64,000 nucleotides of DNA from Parelaphostrongylus tenuis (GCA_019055375.1 JAHQIW010001317.1:1-64000), one strand, 5' to 3'. Positions 32,971-44,506 are shown, counted from the stretch's first letter. Program-made: numbers and translations. The notes: a model not told the origin generated them from the letters alone.

Positions 32971-33139
32971 GAGGGAAAGGAGTTCATTCACTTGAAGGAC
33001 TAATCACGTTCAACAGATAAACAACTATAACAATAGACAAAAAAGCTTATAACGAATTCTCAAAACTGCTCTGGCTTTTCTACGATAACGAAGTCCTCTG
33101 GTCTCTCTGCGTTAACAAAGTCCCTTAGAGAAACTCATT

Positions 33140-33270
33140 GATGCTCACACTGAATTCACTTATCTGACCGCCTATTGCGGTGGTATGATGTTACAAGAAA
33201 CCTAATACGTTATTGGGTTTATTGTAAATTTATACCACCGCAATAGGCGATCAAATGAAGTGAACTCCGA
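33140..33270. repeat. inverted repeat, hairpin arms about 30 bp
   Basis: The block CGCCTATTGCGGTGGTAT at 33170-33187 recurs inverted as ATACCACCGCAATAGGCG at 33234-33251, with further pairing outward (TTCACTT on both sides). The loop is about 45 bases. Confidence 0.7.
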
Positions 33271-33389
33271 TTGATTATTGGAAGCCAGTAAGTGGCCTGA
33301 ATGTCGATAGTGACTGTCCACGCCAGACCGTAGACGGTTGTCTGCTGACAGATGACGCGCTGTAGCTTAGAAAGGGTGATGTCAAAACG

Positions 33390-33485
33390 GGCGTAGGTGG
33401 TGCAACAGTTCAGCACGCGCTCCCGAAAAGAGTGGAATCTGGGTTTGAATCCCAGCTGATGCAAAAGTTTTGGCACACTACTCTA
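33390..33485 (+). repeat. tRNA-like arm (right arm of a fold-back)
   Basis: GTGCAACAGTTCAGCACGCG (A box) and TCTGGGTTTGAATCCCAG (B box with a perfect T-arm) are followed by GTTTTGGCACACTACTC. The same right arm is found at 41540-41637. Confidence 0.5.
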
Positions 33486-33509
33486 CATTATGGATGCTCA
33501 CATACGTTT

Positions 33510-34250
33510 CCACTGCAATTTGGTCTCAGAGTCGTGGTGAAGCCGTCGTAGGCGCACCTACGGTAGTGTGTTGAGTAGCCTTGACTTCTTCCTGCAGTGT
33601 GGACCACATGGGGTAGTTCATTGTAGCGAGAACCGGCGAGTTTGACAGCCAAATGTTCTTACTCCAAAATCGTGGAAACTCCACCCGACGGATGGCTACC
33701 GTTGAACGGTCCGGATGCACAGAGCGCACTCCTGATGAAGCGTAAATCTATCGGAGCATTAGTGTTGAGTATTATAGTGATGTAGCGCGTTAAGTAAAGC
33801 TTTCTCCTGATAGCTGGCAGCACAGATTTTGACATATTTGTTGATGAAGACCAACAACGCCTTTTCAATAGCGCAAATGCCGGCCCAAACCATCATCGGA
33901 CCAGAATATGACTGCCGCCCACGCTTTTTGCTACTGCGGAGTCTGATGAACTTTCTATAGGTGTTGAGGTCGATTGAAGAGAGTGCACAGTGGTTCGACA
34001 GTGAATATATTCATATCCGTAAAAAGCACATGCGATAAAAGAGCATATTTCGAGCACCTCACTAGCTCATTCCGAGCTTGGCGAACCATTTCGCCGCATG
34101 AAAAGCACCGGATTATGTCAAAGTTGGCAACGGTTTTTCTGAATGTTTCCCGGTATATTCGAGGCGATTGGACGACTTTTCTGAGGACGGTACGCATTCT
34201 CTCCAGTCTGTTTGCGAACGTTTACGGCTCTGCAGACACGTGGGTGGTTT
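33510..34250 (-). pseudogene. Tc1/mariner-type transposase remnant
   Basis: On -, V-L-F-T-D-M-N-I-F-T-V-E (34020-34060 region) matches the first catalytic block of the family with the acidic residue after D changed. Farther on, N-Y-P-M-W-S matches the usual D-Y-x-x-W-S end region, followed by a typical A-T-Q-H-T-T-V tail. Stops and frameshifts separate these. The HTH half is not seen. Confidence 0.65.
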
Positions 34251-34639
34251 GAAATCAGTTAATTCCTATAAATTCGGCCGTTTTCATTCCTATCTACTGC
34301 GAATTGAACACATTCTAAATTGAAATTAAGCAAAGAATTTAATAAATTCATCAGAAATAATAAAAAAAATTGTATCAGAGCCGAAATCAACAGAAAACAA
34401 AATAATCGGATCTTTTCTTGCACCCTACCTATGTACATGATACGGCAAAAATTGTGTCAAATTTGCATTCCGTTAATTTTAACATTTGAATGTTATTTTA
34501 TTATTAATACTAATAATTTTTTTGAACTCTATGTTCATTTCGGTCCAAAATCTGCTTTATATATTTGACTATTTTCAGGTGTGCTCAAGTTACGGGTCTT
34601 AAAAATTAACGCATCGCAATAGTTGAGGCACAGACGGGA

Positions 34640-36560
34640 ACGATAACGGTCGGTTGCTAAAATCGGTTGGTTTCGAAACAGCAAATGTCTGCACAGCCGT
34701 GAAACGTTCGCAAAAATATTGGAGCAATTAGGGACCGTCCTCGAAGAGGTCGTACAGCCACCTCGCCTTCTCGTGGAAACATTCAGAGGATCTGTTGCCA
34801 AAATTCAACGGAGTCCGGAGTGTTCAATGCGCTAAATGGCTCGAGAAACTCAGCATCACTGCGTGAAGCGTTCGAAACATTGCGAGAAAACTGTGGTGGA
34901 GGTTCAGTGGTTTTTGATGTGTGGTCCCTGGATTTGTCTCAGGCAGTGACCCGATCGATATCTGAATATGGTTAGATTGTCCTTAGCGGCGCACTGACCT
35001 TTGTGCTGCTCGCGTTGAACTTCCGGGTTGCGACGACTTTTGCCCTTTGAAGTGGCTGGTTGCACTTCCAAGTTGCTACGGGCTGAACTTTGGTCTGTGT
35101 GACCGTGTCTTCTGCCAACGTGTCTCTTGTAACCGACAAGAGCACAAAGTTCAAATCCTTTGTATGGGTTATACAAAACAATGTGGCGAAATCGAACAAT
35201 GAAGTGGTACCACCAAACAATGCTGTAGTACCATACAACCTATAATATACATACATTACTGTAACAATATTATAAGAACAATATATATACGATTGCGTCA
35301 TATCGATATGTGAACATATGCCTAAGAATGTTGAATAAGTGAATGTGATTGATGAGATGTATCGTCGTGTGACGATACAATGAATGTTGTTATTAACGGA
35401 GCATGACTAGGCGGCGGAGCCCGTTTGGGATTGCTATGTTCGCTCCCAAGTAGAACACCGACGGCGGGATCCAGTGGGTGAGCATATAGTGTTAGCAGTG
35501 GGGTCGCTACTGATTATATATAGGCAGAATCCCTTAACCGCGGTGATGGGCCGAGCATAGCCTAAGTGAGTTTGCTCCGCCACGTTAGTGATATGTTCCG
35601 CTCACAATTCTATTGAGTTCATCTGAAAGTTGTATGAACTCAACCTTGTGATAGCAATTAGTTACATGATAACGAGACAATGTGAGGAGAGCAAGAATGA
35701 GTTGGCAATGAAGTGAGGTGAGGTGGTCCGGGTGAGGTCAGACGACCGTTCGGATGATGCCCGTCGATCGAACTGCCTGTTGAGGTTGGTGGCAGCTGGG
35801 TGCCGCCCACGCCACTTGGACCATTTTGTCTGAGGTCCTCGAACCTCTGCGGTAGCACCTACTCTCTAGGGTCGTGGACCATCTGCGTTACCTAAATTAT
35901 CATGTAATTTTCCGAAAAAACAGCAAAACTCCGTTGGGAGATTTGCTATAAAAACAAGCTAAAGGTGCGCAATTACAAGACTGCTCGTGTTCACTTTATG
36001 GGGAAAAAATAAAAAAAAGGCTTCCAAGGCTCGCCAATTGACTCGTTCAATAGCTGGTGCTTGTTTGTCGAATGTGCTTTTTACGGATGAGACGATATAC
36101 CGGTCAAACCACTCCACAATGGCTAAAATCCGCGTCAAGCCTTCAAGAAGACTCAGCAGAAATTTACATTATCAAAAGCTATATTTGCAGTCATTTTTCG
36201 GTCTCTGTGATGATCTGGGACAGCATTTACGCCACCGGAAAAGCGTCCTTTACCCACACCAACAGAAAAGTTAACGTCGACACTGCTAGCTACCGACAGC
36301 TAATTTTAATGTTTCCAGGCATCCAGCGTAAGGACAGCTGGCTGTCAGGCTCGTAGGATCTTAACCCAATGGATTAATCCGTGTAGTCTGTACTGGAGAA
36401 AATAGTCGGTTACTCCTTACACTAGCGGAGAAGCGCTGAAAACGGTTTTCACACTTGCTTGGAACGAAGTTACGGTGGAAACGTGTACGAACATCGTTGA
36501 GAAGTTTAGCAAGTGACACCTTAAATGTGTAGAGACAAAATTAGTCAACCTTGAGAATTC
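34640..36560 (+). pseudogene. Tc1/mariner-type transposase remnant, split by an insertion
   Basis: The N-terminal part at about 34690-34895 shows the HTH-linker signature R-D-R-P-R-R-G-R-T-A-T in one frame and S-M-R-x-M-A-R-E in another. The catalytic part resumes at about 35910: V-H-F-M-G-K-N-K-K-K-A, then V-L-F-T-D-E-T-I-Y with the first catalytic Asp, then V-M-I-W-D-S-I-Y-A-T-G-K-A. About 1 kb of unrelated sequence (34900-35890) separates the halves. Several frameshifts. Confidence 0.65.
34900..35890. mobile_element. GC-rich insertion of unknown identity, possibly a solo LTR
   Basis: This block interrupts the transposase relic and is richer in G and C than its flanks (for example GACTAGGCGGCGGAGCCCG and CTGGGTGCCGCCCACGCC). 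It contains a TATATA-type motif near 35515 and no usable ORF. Target-site duplications and TG...CA ends could not be fixed by eye, so a solo LTR is only a guess. Confidence 0.35.
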
Positions 36561-37600
36561 CTTATCAAATTTTTTTTCCTTATTATTATAGTTCCTGATT
36601 CACTGAACTTAATTTTTTTTTCGGTCGTGAGTTGCTTTTTTTGTGCAGTATCTCGTTGCTGTTTGAACATATAACAAAATTTAAAAAACTTAAGCTCCTA
36701 GTTCTGTACATATCACCTGTCACCTGTATCACCTGTCGTCCCGTTGATCGTCGAGTGACTCGAGCGGTTACCAGTAACACTTCATTTTTCTCTCTCGCGT
36801 GCAAGAGTAGCCCAGTGGATCCTCTTCGTTCTAGGGATTCGCTGAGCATTATATTTTTCTTCTGTAGCTTTCGTGAAGAAATCGGATCAACGGGTCGGTC
36901 GTCTTACTGTAGAGCGCTTGATGTCCCGAGGAATCCAGGTGGTAACGACTCTCGTCCATCGGCTGTCGTTGAAGCGCGTCACGTGTCAGGCTCACTTTAT
37001 TTTCGATATCCTGGCATTCAGAACGGCGTCTCTGATCTTCGATCGTTGACGTGGGTCGGAACTTCAGATCCTTGCTCTTATTTGCAAGATACGGGAAACT
37101 CCTATCATCGACCTTTCGACTGCGCGTTGAATAATGCCAAGCGATCTTTCATCCTGCTTACATAGCGACCAGGTCTCTGCTGCATACACTGGGGCAGGGA
37201 TAATCGTCTAGTTGAAAGGGTGGACGCGGAGTTGGATGTTCTTAATCTTCTTCACTACATCTTCGATGCTCTTAAACGTTCCTCAAGCCGCTCGTTTCCT
37301 CCTGTTCAACTTTGGAGATAGGTCGTTCAACATGTTGGTTTCACGACCTAGAAAGACGTAGCTGATGCATTTGGAAACTGTCGTTCCGATGAGCGTGAAT
37401 GGGGCGTTTAAAATCCATCCGTTCCTCATGAACATCGTTTTCGTTAGTTTTAGTTAAAGACCTATCTTTCCACAGGAGTTATTGAAATCGGTCAACATTC
37501 GTTCTGCTTGGCGGATGTTTGGTGTTATGAGAGCGATAACGTCAGGAAAGCGAAGATGGTTTAATTGTCGACCGTCAATTTTTACTCCCACATCATCCCA

Positions 37601-38086
37601 TTATAATGTTCGCGTAACGTTTTGTAGGGTGGCAGCGAACAGCTTTGGCGCAATTATATCACCTTGTCGAACCTCTCTTCTCACGTCAGTGGTGATATTG
37701 TTGTAGAACAGGGATATCTTGGTCGTGAAATCTGTACAAAGCTCACGAAGGATCATTATATACCGACTAGGTATGCCCTGGCAATCCAGAGCCTCTGTAT
37801 CCGCTTCTGTTTCCACTGAATCAAAGGGTTTCTTCAGATCGATGAAAGTGAGACAGAGTCGTTGCTTGCACTCTAGTGAAACTTCAGTGAGTCTTGTAAT
37901 CGTGTGGATGTGGTCCATGGTACTAAATCCTTTTCGGAACCCTGTTTGTTTGCGTGGCTGTCCTTCGTCCAGTGTTCTGTCAACCCTGTTTAGGATGACT
38001 CGAGTAAAGGGTTTACAGGCAACGGACAGCTTGCAGACTGGGCGAAAATTGCCTATGTCATGAAAGTTTCCCTTTTTGAATAACAA
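37601..38086 (-). pseudogene. reverse transcriptase segment of the RTE-type LINE
   Basis: A 161-codon open segment with the fingers/palm motifs of LINE reverse transcriptase: N-F-R-P-V, then G-F-R-K-G-F-S-T-M-D-H-I, then F-I-D-L-K-K-P-F-D-S with a catalytic Asp, then V-R-Q-G-D-I-I-A-P-K-L-F. The Y/F-A-D-D block would follow downstream on - but the frame is broken there. Pro replaces the usual Ala in KKAFDS, suggesting decay. Confidence 0.85.
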
Positions 38087-38930
38087 TACGGTGTTGCTGG
38101 TTTTCCATTGAATGTTGACCTTGCATTATGACAGGTAGCGAAAGAAGAGCCGAGCCAGGGTGTTGATGAGAACTGGCGGCAGGTTCTTCAGTTGCTCTAG
38201 TCTAATCCTGTCTGGACTGGGTGTTGTTCTGTTCTTCATCGACGATATCGCATGTTGCATTTTGGAAGGCAGGACCGGGGGAAAGACATATTCGTCCTAT
38301 TTCAACTTATATGACGGTAGAGGACATGGCGATCGTAGAGATCCGACTAGTATTGGTGGATGATTTTCTCCATTGCCCTTCTATAAGCTATAAGTGTCCC
38401 GTTAGCGTATCGGAGTGCAATCATCTTGGTATTATAGTTGGCGAAGCCTCGCTGGACTCTGCGAAAGCTCTTCCCAGCTTCTCAGCCTCTGCCATAACTG
38501 CTGCTCATCTCTCTTTAAGGTTGTTTTTTATCGCTTCTCTGCAGAGTTTCGCCAGTTTGGATGTGAGGTTTTGGTTGTCTGTAGCTTGTACGATTCTACG
38601 TTGACGTATCAGCTCCAGTGTTTGCGGAGACAAGTGCCTCTTCGTGACCTTAGGACTCTCGGCTTTCATTGCGCTAACGTGAAGATATTCAACGAGCCAA
38701 TCCAATTCTTCGTCAATGTTGTTGACAACGGTATCTTCCCAAGAGCCGACTAATGATTTGAAAACATATCAGTTTATGGTAGTTCTGAGAATTCGTTTCT
38801 TGAATATTGCGGATTTCTCTCCTCTCCTCGAAAAACGGAACGTTGCTCGAAGGAGGCAGTGGTTTGATCCCGTGTAGAACTTAGGAACAACAGCGACATC
38901 CATCAGGCAAAACCTTCAATTTATTAAGAT

Positions 38931-38941
38931 GTGGTCTATTT
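38931..38941. repeat. target-site duplication, left copy
   Basis: GTGGTCTATTT, identical to 40117-40127. It is part of the RTE sequence, as shown by the related block GTAGTCTATTT in the second RTE copy near 46110. Confidence 0.85.
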
Positions 38942-38947
38942 AATATA

Positions 38948-39901
38948 TGTGGTCTGTTCCACACAAGAGGAAATGGCCAAATATTTTGAAGCCTTGAACG
39001 GACAGTCAGAGCACATAAAATTTAGGCGAGAAAGTCCAAACGGGAGCTGGCTTCCATTCTCAAACATCCAAGTAAAGCTTTTGGATAGTGGCTATAGTAC
39101 AAAATGGTGTCTAAAACCAAGTAACAGAAACATTTTGGTCGATCACCTCTCCTCTCATTCTTCAAACATGAAAAAATCGCTAATTAAAAACATGTATCGA
39201 ACGGCTAAAAATGTGTGCACAGGAGAAGAGGAAAGGAATGAATCATTAGACTTGGTACGAAAAATTGCCATTTCCAACAGCTACAAAGCATCTGTTACTT
39301 GGGAATATTTAAAAAAAAGAATTAGGTCCCATAGGAAGAATACTCCGCACCTAAATAAAATTCCCTTCAAACTGCCATTTATAACAAGCGAAATTAGTAG
39401 CGCGGTTAAAAGGGGCCTAAAAAGATGCGGTCTTGAAAATTCCGTGGTAGTTATTGAAGTCCCACCTCCCATCCTACGCCATCAGCTGATCCGCAATAGA
39501 CTTTATGATCGATTGTGCAACACCAAAAACTGTATGATCTGCCCTAACGGAAAATAGGGGGATTGTATGAGATCTGGCAAAATTTATTTACTACATTGTA
39601 AAACATGCGGGAAAGAATATATAGGCGAAACGGGTAGAGCACTTTTCGTCCGCATAGAAGAACATCTAAATGTAAATCTAAAATAGACAAAATGAAATCT
39701 TTAGGTTTACATAGGGCACAAAAACACAACAACAACGATTTCGATGTGATTGTCACAGTCCTAGAGCACGAATCAAAAACATCCACGCTCAAGGCTCCTG
39801 GGGCATTTTGGATAATCTCCCGAAAACCCAAAATGGATCGGAAGGACGAGTGCGTCACCATCACACGAGATCTCGCGCCCTTTCTTTGTTTGATCTTCTA
39901 A
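38948..39901 (+). pseudogene. Penelope-like RT C-terminus plus GIY-YIG endonuclease
   Basis: The + frame from 38948 to a TAG at about 39556 encodes the end of the reverse transcriptase and its basic connector (L-P-F-S-N-I-Q, R-N-I-L-V-D-H-L-S, then P-P-P-I-L-R-H-Q-L). After the stop the same frame resumes with Y-L-L-H-C-K-T-C-G-K-E-Y-I-G-E-T-G-R, the GIY-YIG core, and R-I-E-E-H, whose Glu/His are family-typical. A further break precedes the tail at 39692-39901 (A-F-W-I-I-S-R-K-P-K, ending L-C-L-I-F). In PLEs this endonuclease nicks target DNA for integration. Two disruptions make this copy inactive. Confidence 0.85.
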
Positions 39902-39968
39902 CTTGACCTAAGCAGCTATAAATGAGACCATTCGAATCATTCAAATAGTCTAATACTACATACGCCCA

Positions 39969-40003
39969 GGCTCTGAAGAAGGTGGGTCGCCGAAACGTCA
40001 GCC
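39969..40003 (+). ncRNA. minimal hammerhead-like motif in the Penelope-like element
   Basis: GGCU pairs with AGCC around CUGAAGA, one extra A, GGUG-GGU-CGCC, GAAAC and GUC. This is the hammerhead layout with a single C-G stem III, a form known from PLE terminal repeats that works best as a dimer. The extra A before stem II departs from consensus, so this is a motif call, not proof of activity. It sits just past the GIY-YIG frame. Confidence 0.5.
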
Positions 40004-40116
40004 GAATTTCTACGACTAGTTTACCAACCTCGCGTCAGCTAATCAAGATAAGTTTTCTCGATTTTTATATAACAATTAATTATGCCAAGGTTTATAGAAA
40101 GTCGAACTTTTGAATT

Positions 40117-40127
40117 GTGGTCTATTT
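40117..40127. repeat. target-site duplication, right copy
   Basis: GTGGTCTATTT, identical to 38931-38941. RTE sequence resumes immediately (CGTTGCGATACTC). Confidence 0.85.
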
Positions 40128-40139
40128 CGTTGCGATACT

Positions 40140-40870
40140 CTCCACTGGGAGATTTCCACGTCCATCGCTGAGAGTGAGGCTTCTGGAATCGTGAGTTACC
40201 ATGGATGGTTTAGGTCGTCATGATAAACTCAGATAGCCTCTCACCCTGTTCATTCCACTGCAGTCCGTGGGTCTCTATGTGACGTTCTTCAGGCGTTCTT
40301 CTAGATCCAATTTGTGTGTCAAAATCTCCGACAATGACCTCATCACCTTGAAGAAGGTTTGGTCTTCTCTGAAGATTTTTCGAGGTCCATATATAACGCT
40401 TCGACTTCGCCTTCGCCATAGCTTGATCTTGGTGCGTAAGCAACGAAGATGGCCAAAGCCGGCATAGAACCACATCGTTTCAACCGTAATCGTCCGATAC
40501 GGGTCGTTAGTTGATCAAATAAATCGATGTTTACGGTCAAATTCGATTTGACGAGGACGCCAACGCCGCCGACACCTCTGCTAACTCATGTTCAAAGGAA
40601 CAGTTTTTCTACGGTGTTATAAACAGCGTGAAAAGGATGGGGCCATCTCGACTCAGCCAGGCCAATGACGTTGTACCTTATTCTTCTTGCCTGAATCAAT
40701 AGATCTTTTATAGCGGATTGGTGAGCAAGGGTTCTTGCGTTGTAGGTACAGATCGTCATTTCAGTCCGTTGATCTTGGCAGCCTAATTTGGCCCTAAGAT
40801 TTTAGCAGCCTCTCCGTACTCGTCCTACCTGGCGCTGCATTCCCGGGAGCTCTTTCGCGGTCAGGGGAAT
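40140..40870 (-). pseudogene. AP-type endonuclease segment of the RTE-type LINE
   Basis: On -, pieces of the apurinic-type endonuclease are visible: R-L-K-R-C-G-S, then A-Y-A-P, then V-G-D-F-D-T-Q-I-G (the usual GDFN block with Asn changed to Asp), then H-G-L-Q-W-N-E-Q-G-E-R-L. Overlapping frames show several frameshifts. The same region is recognisable at 46021-46756 and 16392-16643. Confidence 0.8.
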
Positions 40871-41375
40871 GAGGCCCATAATTGTTATTGTTTTTAGCCT
40901 TTCAAACCCAACATATAGCTTGCTAGGCTCTAAACGTGGAGGCTGGATACTTACGAGTAGCTTGAGAGTCCCTCTCGGAGGAGCGGGAGGAGCTTATTTG
41001 TTGGAGGCGACTCCTAACCTCCTCCCATGTACTTCCCAGACGCTTGATTGCAGGCTTTTGGCCGACTTGACACGTAGATATAGAGTTTTGTCAAGTCGGG
41101 CCTGAAGAAGCAGGGTGCTCATCCCCTGAATCCACCTGCGTCTCCAGAATCACACTGTCGCTTTTGTTTCGCGTTTGTTCCCCTATACACCACCTGAGGA
41201 CGCGCCACGTGCCCTCGCTACTAACCGGGCGGGATCCCTCAAAGACAGAGGTCCGTGGTGTATACATGCATATATGTATATATATATATATATTCTTACA
41301 TAATATATATATATAATCAACAAAATTCATTCATATGACCCCCTCTTATGGTGTTATGATCTATCAACATACCAA

Positions 41376-41637
41376 TAATGTGGGGTGGTGTGCAGAAACA
41401 CTTGTGTCCGCCGGGATTCCAGTCCAGATCTCACTCTTTTTGGGAGCGTGTGCTAAACCGACGCACCACTGATGCTCATTTTGCGCCGCACTCTTTTTAC
41501 ACCTCAACGTGTTATCTGTCAGCAGCCAACCGTCGACGGTCTAGCGGGGCAGCCGCTATCGGCACTGTCGGAAAGAGTGAGATCTGGGTTCGAGTCCCGG
41601 CTGACGCAAATGTTTTTGCACACTACTCCACATTATT
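41376..41637. repeat. fold-back element with tRNA-like arms
   Basis: Ends are inverted copies: CCAATAATGTGGGGTGGTG on the left and CACTACTCCACATTATTGG on the right. The right arm contains GATCTGGGTTCGAGTCCC (B box); the left arm has the decayed inverse. Right arm shared with 33390-33485. Confidence 0.65.
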
Positions 41638-41727
41638 GGATGTATATATATATATTCATAAATGATATAGATAATACATACAATACATATTCCTTATTCC
41701 TTGCATTATATATATATATATATATAT

Positions 41728-41965
41728 GCGCTCATGGCTCACCAAGCCATCCATTTCTCCGGGGTCGGTAAATTGGTACCAGACAGGCCTCAGACTTGTC
41801 TGGGAGGATAAGCAGCACTGACTCGGTTCAGCGGAAGGCCACCGCGAGTCATTGTAAAGGCCAGATATGCATTCAATCACCTCAAACGAAGTTAAAAATT
41901 TAAGTCGTATGCATGGCGCATCCCTCAGGGATTGATCAACGCTGACAGCTTTATCCTTTATCCTT
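41728..41965 (+). repeat. SINE, family 1, without head
   Basis: Starts GCGCTCATGGCTCACCAAGC and keeps the rest of the family body (GTCTGGGAGGATAAGCAGCA, AAGGCCACCGCGAGTCATTG, GGCGCATCCCTCAGGGATTG). It is among the least diverged copies. The head is replaced by (TA)n. Confidence 0.75.
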
Positions 41966-42000
41966 CTATATATGTATATATATATATATATATATACCAC

Positions 42001-43989
42001 TTATTCCTTACTCGTTATTAGTAGCTTTTTTGTCTTGAGTTTTGAAGGGCTTGATTCTTCTGAAAATTGACGAGGTAATCCAAAATCGTAAGGTCTAACT
42101 TAATCGCAATACTTGCGGCATTTTCTGGATTAGACCTCATCCGAATAGGCCAGGCGATACTCAATTCGCGCAGTTGCTAGTTGTTCAAAATACCATTTTC
42201 TGTGGAAAATAAAGATAGCCTTTGTCTATTTTGGACGATAAAGTATCAATTTGATTAATTTAATGTAGCATATAAGTTCATTACGTGAAAAAATCAACTA
42301 CGATAAAAAAGAAGAATTTGAAATTTCAGACTGCTCCTCGTATTAATGTGAAGAAGCTGAAATTAATGCAGAAGAAAACTTACAAAAAGAGCTATGTTGT
42401 AAGCAATGAATCACTAACGCATTGATCGGAATGGATGTCGTGGTGTTTCAAGCGCAAAAAACCAATTCTCAGAACTTCGGATCCTCTTTTATTAGACGGG
42501 AGGAATTGTGAAAGCGATCCGTGTCGCTGGGTAGGAATGTTCGCAAGAGTGTTAGTAACCATTCAAAAGCGTAAATCTCGGCTACTGCACTAGCGACTGT
42601 TTTTTAAAAAAGCTCTTTACATCGTTCTAGCATTTAAAATAAAATCTTGCTCCACACGAAATTCCTCCTTCTATATTTATCACGATTATACTTCGCTCTT
42701 CAAAACTCCTTCCTTAGATTGCTCGTATGTATTTGTCCGATAGTATAACTTGAAAGAATTCAAAAACGTGTTTGCTTTTTGAAAAGACTTTTTTGTAACG
42801 CTATAGACAACATCAAATCTCGTGTTTCACACGCGCGTGCATTTCGCAGGACAGAAATCTTCTTTGTGATTCACATGTAACTACTCGACAACAAAAGTTT
42901 CGGCGTCCTCAACCAAGCCCTTATTTATCAAAAAACCGTTTCACTGAAAAGTGGCAATGAAAATAAAACAGAGTATTACACAAGCTGCGCATTTGCTTAA
43001 TGGCTAATAAGTGTCATGCTGATGGAACAAAACGCGACCACACGATCGCGTTAGGGTGACTCACTTGTGGAGTGCGATTTTTGTTAAAGAATTCAGAACT
43101 TTTCTTTTGTTCGAAAAAAGTCCAGATGAAACTTGCAATTCTGGTACTCGAAGGTGTCCTCTACGCGCTCACGTGTTTTCTTTTCGTGCTTTCAGCTAAT
43201 TATAAGTGCGAGAAAAATCAGAGCACACGACGAGTGTGGAACATAATCTAACTTCAGACGCTGCAGTGCTATAAAAGACCTTTTATAAAGCAAGCATCTG
43301 GCACAGTGACCCAAGATTTAAGCTTTCCAATGATCACTATCACTTTCTTGAAAAGTCCCTGTCTAGCAGAAAGGATCCTTCGTTCGTTTCCTCCCATCTA
43401 ACATTAAGGAATCGAATTATGTGCTCAAAAGACGCATTTTCCAAGCCACTATAATTTCTGATTTCCTCTTTTCTTTCTAGTAGCCGAACAATAGAGAAGA
43501 CAGACCGCTCCTTTTCTGTTCCCAAGGAAATATGCGCTGATATTTGTACACAGAGACAACGCGCTCCAGTCGAAAGGTTAAGTGCACCAAGTGCTTTTTA
43601 CTGCCCATAAAAAATTTTAGAACCAAGTTTTTCAAAGATAAGTAAATTTTCGAAGAAATTCCGACTCGCAATAAGAATGTGCTTACAAAACTAGTAGCGA
43701 GGAGATTTTGAATATACATGCAAGGTTACTTTGTCATTTGACTACGCAGAAACATTTCCAAATTCTCCGCGAAGTCGATGTCACGCTGATTAACAATGAC
43801 TGTAGCACTGAAATTGCTCAGTGAGCAAAAATTTTGAAGCATAAATCATGAACTTTCGAACAAATCTCTCGAAACTCAAGTCAAGATGGCGTTTAGCTGT
43901 TTGTAGATGATAGATGCATGGGATGAGTATGGACACTGACGGCCACACCTCGAATGGATTGGTACTTCCAGAAAACCGAAACATTTAAA
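42001..43989. other. no supported gene; R1 repeats
   Basis: R1 phrases occur around 42540-42660, 42960 and 43235-43290 (GTGTGGAACATAATC). Two - strand open frames at 43340-43719 have no splice support or recognised domain. Nothing else is called. Confidence 0.5.
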
Positions 43990-44506
43990 GATCACCTGTG
44001 TCTCCGTTAAGCCAGTGATAGTCGAGTGACTGGAGCAGGCACGAGTAATACTCTTATTCTTTCTTATTGCATTATTTATTACTCTATTGCATTATTGCTC
44101 TCCTCGACCGAAATTTGTTAAGCATCATATCTTAGTTTCCTGTGATGAAACGGGATCGTCGTTTCGGTAGCTTTCTCGTAGCGCATTTGACATCTTGAGG
44201 AATCTAAATGGTAACAGCTCTCGCTCATCTCTTGCCGTCAAAACTTATCACGTGTTCAACCCACTCTAGCGAAGCGGAAAAAGTTCAGTTGTCGGCCATA
44301 GATTTTCACTCCCATACTACCCCATTTCGAATAGTAGCAGTGAATAATTTTGGCGAGATCGTCTCGCCTTCACAAATCTCTCTTCTTAAATCAACTGTGA
44401 AATCGCTAAATAGTGGATTTTGATTGCATTTCTTTGCATACCCGACAATTGTAGTATTTTTACTGCATTTTTCGCAGTGTTATTATGCTTCATATAAACC
44501 TAAGAA

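Larger units (their letters stand above)
38942..40116 (+). mobile_element. 5'-truncated Penelope-like element inserted in the RTE
   Basis: The insert starts inside the reverse transcriptase palm: the first codons give Y-V-V-C-S-T-Q-E-E, where intact relatives have the Y-V-D-D active site just before. It continues through the thumb region and a GIY-YIG endonuclease, ending with A-T-rich sequence. Exact 11-bp duplications flank it. The orientation is opposite to its host RTE. A nematode PLE clade is likely; the specific subfamily is not claimed. Confidence 0.85.
36705..41235 (-). mobile_element. RTE-type LINE, degraded, interrupted by a Penelope-like insertion
   Basis: Runs from a 5' end near 41235 to a 3' end near 36705 with short repeats of the unit CACCTGT (+ strand). 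On - it encodes, in order, an N-terminal region, an endonuclease (about 40870-40140), a linker, reverse transcriptase (38086-37400) and a C-terminal part (W-I-P-R-D-I-K-R near 36930). The insertion occupies 38942-40116. Frameshifts and stops make it non-autonomous. Further pieces of the same family lie at 14790-15460, 16130-16960, 43990-46970 and 48945-49110. Confidence 0.85.
41276..42000. repeat. cluster of (TA)n runs, a tRNA-like fold-back and a SINE
   Basis: TA-type microsatellites lie at about 41276-41318, 41642-41660, 41706-41728 and 41955-41996. Between them are a fold-back element (41376-41637) and a family 1 SINE (41728-41965). No gene. Confidence 0.75.

Noticed and set aside
32658..32972. 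104-codon frame ending in alternating Ile-Tyr
   Set aside because: The end is a (TA)n microsatellite and the start is a tRNA-like repeat arm.
36632..37165. 177-codon + strand open frame
   Set aside because: Shadow of the RTE-type LINE C-terminal coding region, which is recognisable on the - strand.
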